64,000 nt of DNA from Lewinella sp041392765 (GCA_041392765.1 JAWKLL010000023.1:16614-80613); one strand, 5' to 3'; counted from the first letter of the stretch, positions 27,539-39,049 are shown. Notes: generated from the letters alone by a model not told the origin. Numbers and translations: made by a program.

Positions 27539-28126
27539 CTACCCCCAACCCGTACCATCCTCACTTAGCCGCCAATAATCGGCAATCAGATTCGCTTGTT
27601 GTTCCAAATTAAAACCCAGCAAGCAACTTGCCTGCGCCAGAGTAGCAACTTTTGGTGCCCCTCCATAGTTATATCCTTCCTTGCTAAATTGTGCCCGCAA
27701 CGCACGCGGTATGTAAACACTCCCATACGCTGAAACTGCCATATATGCACCATCGTGAATCAACAACGCATCGTGCATACGCCCCCAACTGTTGATCGTA
27801 TAAACCGACATAGCATATTTTCCACCGAGGCAATTTCAACCAAGTCTTCGTTCGTCGATCCTTACCCTTCATAATCAATTGATTGACCAAAATAGGAACC
27901 AATAAGGCTCGTTCCTTCTCCGTCAACGGGCGACTGCCCCACTTGACCAGTCTATGATGGTTTCGTAACACTCTGGAATCGCCAAGATGTCCATTAAAAA
28001 AATAGGGAAACCTGCCCACCAGTGCGCACCGAAGTAAGCAAAATTGCCGAAAAATGCCATAGCAATCGCCTTATCCGCTGTGGCAAGGCTTCCCAATAGT
28101 GGCGGCGCGAATGCCCACAGCAGCAA
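27539..28126 (-). pseudogene. Possible membrane-associated metallopeptidase-like protein, several frameshifts
   Basis: Three overlapping frames join into about 195 residues. The C-terminal part has NSWGRMHDALLIH, a region that in an adjacent frame reads MVHIWQFQRMG, then GSVYIPRALRAQ, GYNYGG and FNLEQQANLIADYW. If two indels near 27750 are corrected the middle becomes LIHEMVHIWQFQ, an HExxH zinc site, in the style of DUF4157-like proteins with a downstream FN.EQQA..I.DYW. The assignment is by pattern memory only. The N-terminal part is hydrophobic (LLWAFAPPLLGSLATADKAI). Confidence 0.45.
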
Positions 28127-28152
28127 ATTTCAGATGGATGTTCGGCATACGG

Positions 28153-28790
28153 TCAATCTATACCCAGTATCTTATGTGTTTGTAAACTCACTTCCAACGT
28201 GGGTGCTGCATACAATATGCCACACATTGCTGCACATAATCGTTTGGAGCGAAGGTATCCATCGGTTGCAGATAAAAATGTTCAAATGCCAGCTCCAAAA
28301 TATTCAGGTGAAAGCCCCGCCTGAGGGTACACCAATTTCAACTCCTTGTCCCGTCGTTTGCACTAGCGTTGTTCCCGCTTTGGGGCTTACACATATCCAA
28401 TTCACAGCAGGCGGAACCGCTAAAGTGCCATTGGTTTCTACAGCTACCTCCAATCCCTGTTCATGAAATGCCCGGATCAGCGGTTCCGTCTAATTGCAGC
28501 ATCGGCTCTCCCCCCGTACAGACCACATAAGGCATCCCCTTTGGGATGAAGGCCAAAAAGATTTCACCCGCACAGCTAGCTCATCTGCTGAAAAACACCC
28601 CCTGTTCTGCCCATCCGTTCCTCTGAAATCAGTATCACAAAACTGACAAATGGCCTTATGACGCTGGCTCTTCTCTTACCACTCCACAGGTTGCAGCGCC
28701 AGCAAAGCGGCAAATACCGCTGGCCGTCCCGTTTGTGCCCCCTCCCCCTTGTAGGGTGTAAAAAATCTCCTTGACTTTGTATTGTTGCAT
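28153..28790 (-). pseudogene. queE: 7-carboxy-7-deazaguanine synthase QueE, several frameshifts
   Basis: Radical SAM enzyme of queuosine/preQ0 synthesis that converts 6-carboxytetrahydropterin to 7-carboxy-7-deazaguanine. The start MQQYKVKEIFYTLQGEG gives the QueE N-terminus. Fragments in other frames supply GAQTGRPAVF, CNLWSG, ICQFCDTDFRGTDG (part of the iron-sulfur cysteine cluster), VVCTGGEPMLQLD, VAVETNGTLAVPPAVNWICV and the end WKVSLQTHKILGID. The reconstructed length of about 212 residues is normal. At least four indels break it. No other queuosine gene is adjacent. Confidence 0.8.
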
Positions 28791-29017
28791 CCCGCAAAAT
28801 TGGCGACATACCTTAGATGCATGGAATCCCAAGACACATTAAAGGTGGTACTGATAATCTGGTCGAAATTTTCGACCGTTACATCAAGATTAATTATATC
28901 GCCTTGTATGACAATATCATCATGTATAGTAAATGATGGAACCGTCTGGGCGAATGCTGCTGAGGTAAGCAGCAAAAGCATTAAAAAACCGCAGAGGCGG
29001 CAAATATTAGTACCCAT
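28791..29017 (-). pseudogene. N-terminal fragment of a secreted cohesin-like protein
   Basis: From MGTNICRLCGFLMLLLLTSA a signal peptide leads to SFTIHDDIVIQGDIINLDVT and FDQIISTTFNVSWDSMHL, which looks like the first strands of a cohesin-type domain. After LRYVANFAGC the sequence runs straight into the start of queE, so only about 75 residues of what is normally a large secreted protein remain. This is either a deletion junction or an assembly misjoin. Confidence 0.55.
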
Positions 29018-29385
29018 GGGATTATGGAGATTTAATACACTAATAAAATATCGCGCAAGGTACAAAAAAAATAAATCAATAGAGGTTATGTACGGGGAAT
29101 TTGCATAAGGATTCCAATAAGATTTTTACGTTACGCAAGGAAAAGGCTCTTTTGCTTAGCCATAGCTTAGGGAAATGGTTCTTTGACGCAGCATGGCGTA
29201 AAAAGATATTCGAAGCGCATACAAAATTCTCCTACATAACCTCTAATAGTAGTATATAAACGTGTGTTGTTTTTCTCTTCCTAATTTGACTACAAAAAAC
29301 TGTTGCACTCTTTCTTGTGGTTCACCTTTTGGCACACGCTAAATTCAAGTATTTCTGAGCTTAGTAATTTGGCTTACATAAAAAA
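29018..29385. other. Intergenic region, nothing recognised
   Basis: No gene, repeat or promoter that I can support in this stretch. Confidence 0.4.
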
Positions 29386-29442
29386 GGGTTCCGATAGATA
29401 TCGGAACCCTCCAGTTAATTTCTGAGGTATTCACCTCAGAAA
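29386..29442 (-). terminator. Double-hairpin terminator of the large T9SS protein gene
   Basis: Near the gene end lies TTTCTGAGGT/ACCTCAGAAA (29419-29442), then further downstream on the minus strand GGGTTCCGATA/TATCGGAACCC (29386-29409) followed by T5. Both stems are perfect. Confidence 0.85.
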
Positions 29443-29461
29443 TAACTTATGCTAGACTTGC

Positions 29462-32400
29462 TTATTTTACAACAACCATAGTCTTAGTAGCAGTGAATTC
29501 ACCAGCTGTTACTGTGTAGCTCAACACACCTGTTGCACCTTGGATCATGTCCTTAGTCAGATTGATAGTGTTGTAACCAGCAGCGTAATCGCCACGCAAT
29601 ACTGTCAGTACACGACCGCTAGCGTCAGTGATAGTCACTGTAGCTTCTGCGTCAACTGGCAGATTGAATCCGATCAAAGTTTCAGCTTTGAATGGGTTCG
29701 GCGTGTTCTGGTAAACCTCGAAACCAGCAGATACTACTTCACCAGTAGAGAAGTTGATACCTACGTTCATGGTGTTGCCATTGCCATAAGCTTCCGCTGT
29801 CGTATAGCGGCTGCCCACTTTCACTACTTCGCTCAACTCCTTGTCCTCCGTTGCACGGATGACCAAGCTAAACAGTACGTCCTCAGCAGTGGCTTTGCCA
29901 TTCCATGAAGTAGTAATCATGCCTTCACCAGCGAAGCGAGTACCGAAGTTCTCAGCCGTGGCTACACCGTACTCGATGTCAACCAACTCTGCACCATTCA
30001 GTACCAAAGTGCCTTGGAAGCCTTCTACAGATGCCATCTCTGTTCCTGTGAAGGATACCGTGTAAACGTTTCCTGCTTTCAGGCTTTCGTTCGCTACGTT
30101 GAAGTTGAACTGGCCGTTCAAGGTACGGTCGTCACCGCTCAGTGCGTTTGCCTGTGCGCTGCCGTTCACATCACCTATCTTCACACCTACGAAGTCTGCA
30201 TCCATTACGTCCCCTGCCAAGTCATTCACACTGATCAACTCAGGGAACTCCTCTGACCATGGGTTCGCTGGTACTGGGAACGCATAAGCTGTAGGGATAA
30301 ATCTCCAGCTTGTGTTGTTCGCAAACTCTGTATCGATGTTCAAGATCAACTTTCGCAACTGGATCATATCCAGTGTCGTGATCGTTCCTGAACGGTTTAC
30401 GTCCGCTGCAATCAACTTGTATGGGCTGTTCAATGGCTGCACATTCAAGATGTGCTTGCTCATCAATACCAAGTCGAAGGTTGTCACGCCATTCAATGGC
30501 TGAGCATTCAAGTATGGTGTCAATGAGTAGTCACCGCCCAACGCCAGTTCAAAGCTGAACGCGCCGTTCTCGGTGGTCACCATCTGTGCCATCGCACCGT
30601 TTACACTCACCTGTACACCTTCTACTGCTTCTGCTTCCTCCGTCATGATCACACCAGCCAACGTGCCTGTGCCATTGCCGCAGTCCGTGTGCTGCTGTAC
30701 CAATACGTACGTTTCACAGTAGTCGTAGTTTCCTTCTTCGTCGAAGGCGTAAACGTAAACAACCGTTGTAGGCTCATCGTCATCCGTCAATACCAAGCCT
30801 GTGTCATCTGCGTTCGGTACGAAGTTTTCTACGCCTACCGCTTCTACATCTTCGGCACGGTAGATCGCATACTTCGTAACGCGTGGGTTACCCAAGAACT
30901 CATCTGGTCCCTGACCTGTACAGTCAGAAATCGGTGAACCTTCGAAGTCGGATGCCCAGATGGCCATCGCGCAGTTGTCTGTGTCGCCGTCGCCGTCAGC
31001 GTCTGTTCCTGCCAGCAATGGCATCAATGTCACTGTCAAGCCGTTGATACATACAGGTGCTGTACTCTTTGCAATCGATTACTTGGAATTCCATGATCTC
31101 GCTTGTTATGTTGCCACATCCATCTTGAATACTACTTCCAACGCGGGGAACAAATTATCTCCCGCTGCGGATGGATGATCGCGTACGTACCTGAGAACGT
31201 ATAACCTCCATTACCAGTTGGTGTCAACGTCACAGATGTAGGCGTTCCTGCCCATGCAGCCAAGTCAACATGCTTCAACTGACGGTCGCCTTCTGTATCA
31301 ACTACCCAGTTTCCTTCTGCTCCATATACACGAGCAGACAGCAACTCAATGTCGCCAAGGTTGAAATCGAATGGAATCGTCAGCGCACCTGTCCACTACC
31401 GTGAATGGAATAGTCACCAATGCGTCGCAGCTACTGCAGATGTCTGTGAATACACCTGCTGGCAAATCGCGGTTGCCACACTCTTCTACTCCGTATGCAG
31501 GTACGGTCACAACAGGGGCATCGTTGTCGATCACCTTGTAGAACTGGGTGTAGATGTAACGGCCATAGTTCGGCAATGTAGAAGGAGGTACATTACAGTT
31601 ACCTAAGGCGGAGTTTCCATCACGGTCGGTATGCTGGCGGTCGATGCACAAACCACTTGCTGTGCTGTAGTGAATCACTGGGCGCTCGTTACCTTCTACG
31701 GCACGATCCAAGGCTAACTGACCATCTACTTCCGTCATACGAGGAATTACATATCCAGTGTACTCTCCATCCCACAAACACCAGTTGATCACATCATAAG
31801 TAACGGCAAACTCTTGCATGCGTCGTTACCGGAAAGGTAGCCCATCGTCGCTTTATATTCATCGTCATGATGTCACAAGCAGTAGAGGTCATAGAGATCG
31901 TCGCAGGGTTGGGCTCGCTACACACTGCATCCGTATCTTCTGGAAGTCAATTACAGTCGTGGTTTTCGATGATCGTGATTACCTGATCACACTAGCTTGA
32001 CCTCAACTCATCGGTTGTGCCTGTTGCCTTTGTGCGAGTTTCACTACGCGGAACTCACGAACAATTGAACCCCAACCACATTCGTTGATGTTAGTTCGGA
32101 GCGTGGCACTCAACTTCTACTGGCCAGCAGTTATCGTAGCCAACGGGTCATTGCCACCATTGAATACATCGTTGAACATCGCTTCCATGCCCGCTGGGTC
32201 GGCTGCATAAGCATCCGCAATATCCTATGTGAAATCCAATGGCAACTCATTGCACACACTTCCACAGATGGAAGGTCTTCGATACAGGGTTGCGCTTGTC
32301 TTCGGGGGGTCACCACCAACCAACAAGTATTTCTATTGGGCACTTCGTTCATGTCGCTTACCTCCAACTCAATGGTGATTTCTTTGCCTACATCGCAGCA

Positions 32401-33971
32401 GTTGAAATCAACGTACGCTCCCCATGCCCGTAAGCACTGCTATTGCCACAGTTGTTCTTGTTGCGGCGTACGCGCAGTGTCACATCTGTACAGTTGTCGT
32501 TAGAACCTTCGTTTACATCCGTATGTAGATACGTGCTTGACCATTCACCCCATTCAAGAAGTCGCCACTGTTGATCGTTACGTTCAACTGGTCATCGCAA
32601 GAAGCGGTAGGTGAAATCAAATCGCGTACTACCAAATCATAAGTTACGCAAGTAGTGTTGCCACAATCATCAATCCGCAATATTCGATAGTGTGCGCACC
32701 AACAGGAATCTGTACTATCTGTGGTTGTGCACGCCATGTGCTAGAAGCGCTGTGCCATACGTAAGTACCAACTGGAAAGAAGTTGTTCCTCCTGCGAATA
32801 TCTCGAAAGATACAGGCTGTGCAGATGAACAAACATCGGTGATCGTAGGTACGGGTATTTGATAGTTTGCTTCGCAACTGAATGGTGAAGTAGATACATT
32901 CACATTAGCTACACCGCCGATAGCAGGACCTGTTTCGTCCACTACCTTCACCAACTGGATATGTGTAGAGTCGCCATCAGCATTACACCAATCCAACAAC
33001 TGCCATGTACGGCGCTCCTTGCGAGTACCGTCACACACTTGAATTACAGGATCAGCTACTACTGATACGCCGAGGTTACACAAGGCAGGATCAATATCCT
33101 CGTCACCGAAGGCCGTCGTTACATAAGGAACAGCAGCAATGGCTGCGTCATAAGCATCTTGATCGTCACAATCTACGGTTTCATCCGCAGGGAATGTTAC
33201 ATCATCCTTCGTCAGCTTGCGGAAAGTGATTGTTTGTGTGCAAGTAGCCGTACGAGGAGTACCAGTACAGTCACTGTTAAAGCGATCGGTAGCCACGAAA
33301 GTACGTGTGATTACATCCACATCGCAATCGCTCTGCACAAGTACGTCAGAAACAGTTACTCTTACATAATCGCAGTTATCTGTCACAAAAGGACGACCAG
33401 TTAAGTCAAGGATGTCCTCTAAAGCATCAGAACTGTGAGAAATAACTGTACCATTTCCAGATACAACAAAAGAACCACTCTGAATGAAGATGTTGTCGAC
33501 ATCGGTACATACCAAATCAAAGACAGTAGCAGCAACTGTGATCTGCGACAAAGAAGCTATGTCGCTACAATCAATAACAGGAGCAGTCTTGTCCTCTGCA
33601 AAAATGCTGCCCCAGCAAACATAGACAGATTCGTTGTTTGCATTGAACACCTCCACCATATAGAGGTGTGTACCACATCCTTCAATGATGTTAGTGGTAA
33701 CAGCAGGAACCGAACCGTTTGGGTTCAAAATAGTAACAGTAGCAGTGCTACCGGCGTTCGCAGCCAAATAGTCTGCCCAGCCAGTGAGCACCATCTGTGG
33801 TGTGATGGCAGCATCACAAGTGCCATCTTGCTCAGACGACAACGTCACGTTAACGTTCGCAATACATCCCAAGGACTGAGCCGAGAGAGATGTAAGCCCT
33901 ATAGAAAACAACGCAACTACAGCTGCGAAGATTCTTAAAGAGCTTTGGAACTTAGTGTTCAGTCTCAACAT
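29462..33971 (-). pseudogene. Giant secreted adhesin-like protein with dockerin and T9SS sorting domain, several frameshifts
   Basis: A single gene of about 4.5 kb (about 1,500 residues). The N-terminal 418 codons are intact from MLRLNTKFQSSLRIFAAVVA (signal peptide ending LSAQ) through cysteine-rich repeats with D.TAPVIDCSD and VTD-CDYV.V.V patterns, as in HYR/gliding-adhesin proteins. The middle (about 31040-32900) is in several frames but keeps the same repeat style. The C-terminal 525 codons are intact: a prealbumin-like/SdrD B-like unit (GTLAGVIMTEEAEAVEGVQV), a dockerin pair (FDLVLMSKHIL...ADVNRSGTITTLDMIQLRKL), a further beta domain, and the T9SS type A tail starting near VYQNTPNPFKAETLIGFNLP. 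It is exported through the outer membrane and attached to the surface. Confidence 0.8.
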
Positions 33972-34329
33972 AAGATTACAATTTGTTAGTAAAAAAATAA
34001 TTTAGGTTATGTTACGCTAAAAATAGCCAACTTGCTCATCTTCACGACAATAAGTCGTTCAGAATCAGAAAAAACAATTAGGTCGTCGTCAAAAACGCTG
34101 CAATATACACTGATTGCAGCTAAAAAAAAACATATACAAGCAAAATTTTATAAAACCTTTTCAAAGGATTTATAAAATGAGATAATCTTTACATACTTGA
34201 ACTCAAAAATAGCGATTGACTCGTAGCGAGTGAAGGAACGAATGGATAGTTTCGTAGCATTTAGCAACAGTTGTGTTCAGTAAGAACAACCTGATGATTA
34301 GGTTATGTTCTTTTTGGGATTATCTTACG

Positions 34330-34337
34330 CAAAGGTA
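34330..34337 (-). promoter_or_regulatory. Promoter -7 element for the giant secreted protein
   Basis: TACCTTTG on the minus strand, embedded in CTACTACCTTTGCG, matches the Bacteroidota -7 box. It would give a leader of about 350 bases. No clear -33 box. Confidence 0.4.
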
Positions 34338-34487
34338 GTAGTTTTTTCTTACATAGAAATCATAGAAGCATTTTTTTTATATAAAATTTTTTGGCACCCG
34401 CTTGATTGTACTATCTATATCCATAATGGACTCGAATAGAACATGTATGACCATGCAAAAGATAACGCACACTCCTGCTTTAGAATG

Positions 34488-34590
34488 GGAAAAAATAGAT
34501 TCAGACTTTTTATAGTCAGCTTTAAATGAACCGCTTATTCATCCGATTGTCTTTGACAAATTCTGAATCTATTTTTTTCTTATCCCTTAT
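34488..34590. repeat. Repeat family D, copy 2, with inverted ends
   Basis: Left end GGGAAAAAATAGATTCAGA, right end (inverted) GGGATAAGAAAAAAATAGAT followed by TCAGA. The inside carries the GCTTTAAATGAACCGCTTAT block shared in reverse with 27331-27405. About 100 bp with inverted ends, suggesting a small MITE. Confidence 0.6.
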
Positions 34591-34617
34591 AGAAGCGTGC
34601 ATTACCTCTCTATTTGA

Positions 34618-37480
34618 TTACTGCTTAACCATCTTCCGCGACACCGTACCCGCAGAAGTAACCAAGTGATAAATAAAGACACCTTTGGCGGATTGCAACA
34701 TATCTTCGGTCAGTAGCCATTGATTCATGCCCTCATGAGCTTGCATGCTACCTTTATATATGGTGTGCCCCGCAGCATCTTGCACCCATAGGTGCACGCT
34801 CTCTTCCTTTGTAGTCAGGAAAGGTATGACCGTGTATTGGTTGAAAGGGTTGGGTTCATTTTGAGCCAATGTTACCTCATCCGTTATATTCGTCTTCCTC
34901 AAAACTACACTATTCTCCACACCATATATATAGGTACGAGGTGAAAGCGTGTTTCCTAAAGAAAGGATCTGTTCGATATCCTGATCTGCAGTAGCTTGTA
35001 CTAAGAGGCGGATGGTACGGTCGGCAGGAATGGCATCGCCTTGGAATACGCTCATCCGCAGGCTGTTTCCAACCACATGCCAAGTTTGCGCGTCCCAGTC
35101 GGTATCTACATTTAATAGGCGTGCATCATTTAACTCCAACTCAAACTGCCAGCCTTCTGTATCCATGTTCGGTAACAACTGAAGGGAAATGACGGCCTGC
35201 TCCCCTGCTTTCAAATATTGGGGTGCGTACTGAATAGCCATGCCTTCCGCTAAGTCTCTTGCCGTTCCTTGCTGTTGCATATTGCCTGTGTTCACACTGT
35301 TGTTCACATCCCCTACTTTTACGGCTATAAACCCACTATTGTAATTGGTGGCATGCACGGACTGAAAGTCTAACCATTCAGGGAAGTCAACAACGAGGGG
35401 ATCTTCTCCTTCAGGGAAATCGAAAGCAGCCAATACAAACCGCCATGAGGTATTGCCAGCAAAACTAGATTCGATGCCCAAAATGACTTTGCGCAAACGA
35501 ACCAAATCTAAAGTAGTAATAGTGCCACTTGCATTGACATCGGCAGCAATATGCTGATAAGGTGAAACCAAGGGTTGTATGCCGAGGATGTGTTTCTGAA
35601 TTTGGATGATATCAAAAGTACTAACCCCATTGAGCGGGTTGTCATTGCGGAAAGGCAGCAACAGGTTCAGCTCGCAGAAAGGCATACTCTGGAAGCTGTA
35701 CAGACCATTTTCTTGCGTGAGATGCTCGATGAGGTCTGAAACAGTTGTTAATTCCAAGGCAACATTTGAGACGGGTTCGCCTTCTTCTGTGCGTATTTGG
35801 CCAGCCAGATTGAGGGTCATATTGTCACAAATCAAATCGTGTTCAAGAGCACCAAAAATATTATCTTGCATTAAGTTAATAGTGGTGTTGTACATCACGA
35901 TGTCGCGGAATTTGATGTCGTGGATGTACTGTTTTTCGTCGGGTGTCAATACGGGGTCATTCCAATAGTAAAAGCGGTCGCCGTCGCGCAGGGCGGTGAA
36001 TTGGCGTACCAGTATTTCATGGATGGTTTGGCCAAATATGGTGCCAGGTATGGGGCGTTCACTCAACAATCCAACCCAAGGGTCGATATTATTGATATCC
36101 TGATAGGTGGAAAGCAAACGAGTGAAAACATTGGCATCCGGGTTAATTTGCTGGAAAAAGTTGTAAGGGGTAAACCCAAAATTAGCACGCACGGTGTTGA
36201 AGTCGGGCAAACCGCGTTCGCGCCCTCTGTTGATGTTGATGGCAGCTAAGTCTAAGCCTCCAAAACCAGGTTGGCCAAAGAGGAAATTGCGAACATCGTC
36301 AATGACCTTGTTATCAAACTTTTGCTGCATCTGCACGGCCATTCCTTTGAGGAAAGGTTCGATGCCGCCTGTTTCTTGAATATTGTAAGGGTTAAAGAAG
36401 GCATCTCTCAAGGCGAGGTGGCCTTGTGGGATGACATTGCCGTCGTTATCGAGGCGCATTAGATTGCCATTGAGTAAGGTATGTCCCATGCGGAAAGCCG
36501 CAGCCGTGAAGACATTCATCACTTGCGGATTCACCTCGGAGTTATAACCTGTGTAGGGAGGTAAATTGACACCCAGTGCTGGCAACCACTCATCATAGAC
36601 AATGGATTGTACAAAACCACCTACGATCTTTCTGGCGTGTTGGTAAAGTTGTTCATCCGTCCAACTTGGGTATTTGCGAGCCAATATATCGCACTGTCGG
36701 TTGTGTTCCCTTACGAATAGGGTGTGCATAGAGGCAAGCAAAGGGTTTTCGCTGGCGCGAGAATCACCTGCCACAAAAACGACTTGGGAAATACCCGTGG
36801 CATTGTCCATGTGGGGAGCGGACGGGTCGATAGGGGCATCAAATTCCCCCGTCACCGTATTATAAGGCAGGAGATTACCTGCTGATACTTTGAGCTTCCC
36901 TCCTTCGAAGGTACGAAGCCAATCAGCGCGTTCTTGGTCGGAGCCATACACACCGGATGCGTCGATAAAAGCCGTGATTTTGCCGATGTACCTACGCGGT
37001 TACTAATATCGGTACCCGATGTGGGTCGAAAGCATGGTGGTGCATAGAAATGATGGCCATGCCTGCTCCGAAAGGGTCGAACTCGGGGTCGCCTGGTAGT
37101 GGGTACTTGGATAAACAAGGGTTCAGGACCATCGGTTGTGAGGCCAAAATCGTGGTCGATAAACTGCCCCCAGACCCAAGTATAATCACTCAACCCAGTG
37201 GGGTCATTGATAAGCCCAGGCTGATCGAATAAGGCATTAGATACAACTCTGGGATTAGGGCCGGCTGGTGCCGCTATATGGCGAAGCCATCTGCAAACCC
37301 GAGGGTCGTAAACTGGCGCAGTGGGGTGTGTGCCTGACCAAAGGATGGTTGCACCAAATTGCTGTAGGAACCATCATAGGTTCGGTGTGTCAGCACATTG
37401 ATACTCTGGGAGGCAAGAAACCCCCAAGCAAGGGTGGCACAAAAAGTAGTTAGGAGTAGTCTTTTTTTCATTTTTTCCAC
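34618..37480 (-). pseudogene. Secreted animal-type haem peroxidase with dockerin and T9SS sorting domain, N-terminal frameshifts
   Basis: Reconstructed as about 950 residues. The N-terminal piece has a signal peptide (MKKRLLLTTFCATLAWGFLA) then THRTYDGSYSNLVQPSFGQA. After a break, SDYTWVWGQFIDHDFGLT supplies the distal histidine of animal haem peroxidases. After another break near 36960 the intact 777-codon frame has the proximal-histidine region FRMGHTLLNG and ININRGRERGLPDFNTVRA. It then continues into a dockerin-like unit (ADVNASGTITTLDLVRLRKV) and a T9SS type A tail (NEPNPFNQYTVIPFLTTKEE). The same tail architecture occurs in the giant gene downstream. Likely a surface-exposed peroxidase; substrate unknown. 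At least three indels in the first 600 bases. Confidence 0.85.
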
Positions 37481-37828
37481 TTATTAGCTTCATGGGATAA
37501 TGGCCAACATTGAGGTATCAATACGACCATTAACTAAAACTGCACAAAAGCAACTGCAAAGATAATATATAAAGATAAATATCAGTACAGTATAATTGCT
37601 CAAAGATATGTAAATCATTATTAGTCTGTGATTGAAATAAGGGTGATTTTTATCAAAAGCCCCCTTTGCGCATAACGGCTCTACCGGACAAGGGGGCGGA
37701 TTTGAACCCCGCCAGCAACCATCGGGCGCTGGCGGATGGAGTGAGCACTCCGGCCTCGGCTTTTGCCGAGGCCTCCAACTTGCAATCCATCAACGTATTA
37801 GTTGTTGAAGCCATCAAAAAACAAAGGC
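37481..37828. other. Divergent intergenic region with a GC-rich structured block
   Basis: Between the peroxidase and the DUF457 gene. It contains two TATCTTTG boxes on the minus strand (37564-37557 and 37608-37601), which match the -7 consensus for the peroxidase, and a GC-rich structured block at 37676-37775. Confidence 0.5.
37676..37775. other. Structured GC-rich block with a tRNA T-arm-like motif
   Basis: Holds three hairpins: CGCCAGC/GCTGGCG (37710-37735 region), GAGTG-AGCA-CTC, and a perfect GGCCTCGGC/GCCGAGGCC (37752-37773). On the minus strand GGCGGGGTTCAAATCCGCC looks like a tRNA T-arm with one extra G, but no matching acceptor, D-arm or anticodon arm can be found. It could be a degraded tRNA end (as at integration sites) or an upstream leader RNA of the DUF457 gene. 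Confidence 0.3.
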
Positions 37829-39032
37829 ATGGATAGCCCAACGCAAATCACCTTGGGCGCAGCCGTAGGAGAAGTCGTATTAGGGAAAAAAGTGGGCAAC
37901 CGAGCCATGTTGTGGGGTGCGATAGCTGGCACCTTTGCCCGACTTAGATGTCTTTGCCAATTTCAACAGATCCTGTGAGTGCATTGGCGCATCACCGGGC
38001 GTTCACTCATTCCATTGCTTTTGCGGTGGTAACGCCTTTGGTATGGGGTGCGTTGGTGCACCGGATTTACCACGGAAAAGGAGGGTGGATGCCCCGCCAA
38101 ATCATGCCAGCGTTGTTGTTCTCGTGGGTGCTGCTGGCAGCCATTATTTATGCGGGAAGTGCATGGATGCCATACCCATAGGCAGGTATTCCGGCTATTG
38201 CCTTGGTGGTGAGTGGAATCGCGATGTCTTTTCCTGTGGTGATAGGGTTGGTTGCGCATTTCAGGCCGTTTGTTTCTACGCTACAAAACGCTTCGTGGTT
38301 AGCATGGTCGCATTTGTTTTTTGGGCGATACTCACCCACCCACTTCCTGATGCGTGTACCACTTATGGCACACAATTGCTGGAACCTTTCAGTAGCTTGC
38401 GCGTGGCGTGGAATGTAGTATCGGTAGCTGACCCCCTCTACACGGTGCCTTTCCTGTGGTTGTTGATAAAAGCCAGCAGGCAACCACGAGGCAGCAGGCT
38501 GCGGCACCGTTACAACTGGGCGGGGATTCTGTGAGTAGTGCTTATTTTCGCTGGTGTACAGGCTTTTACACGCACGCTGCCAATCGAATGGAAGCTACCT
38601 TGGCGCGCGATCATATTCAGGCTACCCGATACACCCTATGCTCTACGATACTGAACAGTTTGTTGTGGCAAGGTACAAGTAGAAAACGGACAGCCTCTAT
38701 TACATGGGATGTACTCGGATATTGGACAAAGAACCTTTTTTCAAACTATCACGAACCTAAAACCATGCTGTTGGCAGGACATGAGCAAGACCCTCATGTG
38801 TCGATTTTGCGTTGGTTTTCAGATGGTTACTATCAGGTAATACCGACGGCGGATGGTAAGCTCGTGCTAAATGACCTGCGGTTTGGGATAGGCATCGCCT
38901 GCTGGTGGTACGTAACGGCGTGCCATTTTTTATTTCGTTAGGAAAAAAAAAGATGGGCAATGGCGTGCTATTCGCGTACAGCAAGGCCAGAAAACCGGCA
39001 AAAATAGGCGGCCGTACCTCGCTATGGGATAG
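37829..39032 (+). pseudogene. DUF457 membrane-bound metal-dependent hydrolase (YdjM/YbcI-like), several frameshifts
   Basis: The start MDSPTQITLGAAVGEVVLGK leads to FPDLDVFANF, then LAHHRAFTHSIAFAVVTPLV, the family hallmark (HR.FTHS) with metal-binding His residues. Later fragments give AILTHPLPDACTTYGTQLLE (a second H..LD-like site) and ADPLYTVPFLWLL. The C-terminal part is in several frames and ends RRPYLAMG at 39032. Multi-pass inner-membrane protein of about 400 residues. At least four indels. It converges with the DinB gene. Confidence 0.75.
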
Positions 39033-39049
39033 GGTGAAAGGGGTAAAGG

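Larger units (their letters stand above)
33972..34617. other. Long intergenic region with promoter element and repeat
   Basis: No gene. It holds the -7 element at 34330-34337 and repeat family D copy 2 (34488-34590). The roughly 360-base leader before the giant gene is AT-rich. Confidence 0.5.

Noticed and set aside
35606..36249. Plus-strand frames opposite the peroxidase
   Set aside because: The minus strand reads as an uninterrupted peroxidase and dockerin domain; these are shadows.
37676..37775. Complete tRNA gene
   Set aside because: Only a T-arm-like piece is seen; acceptor, D-arm and anticodon arm cannot be built.
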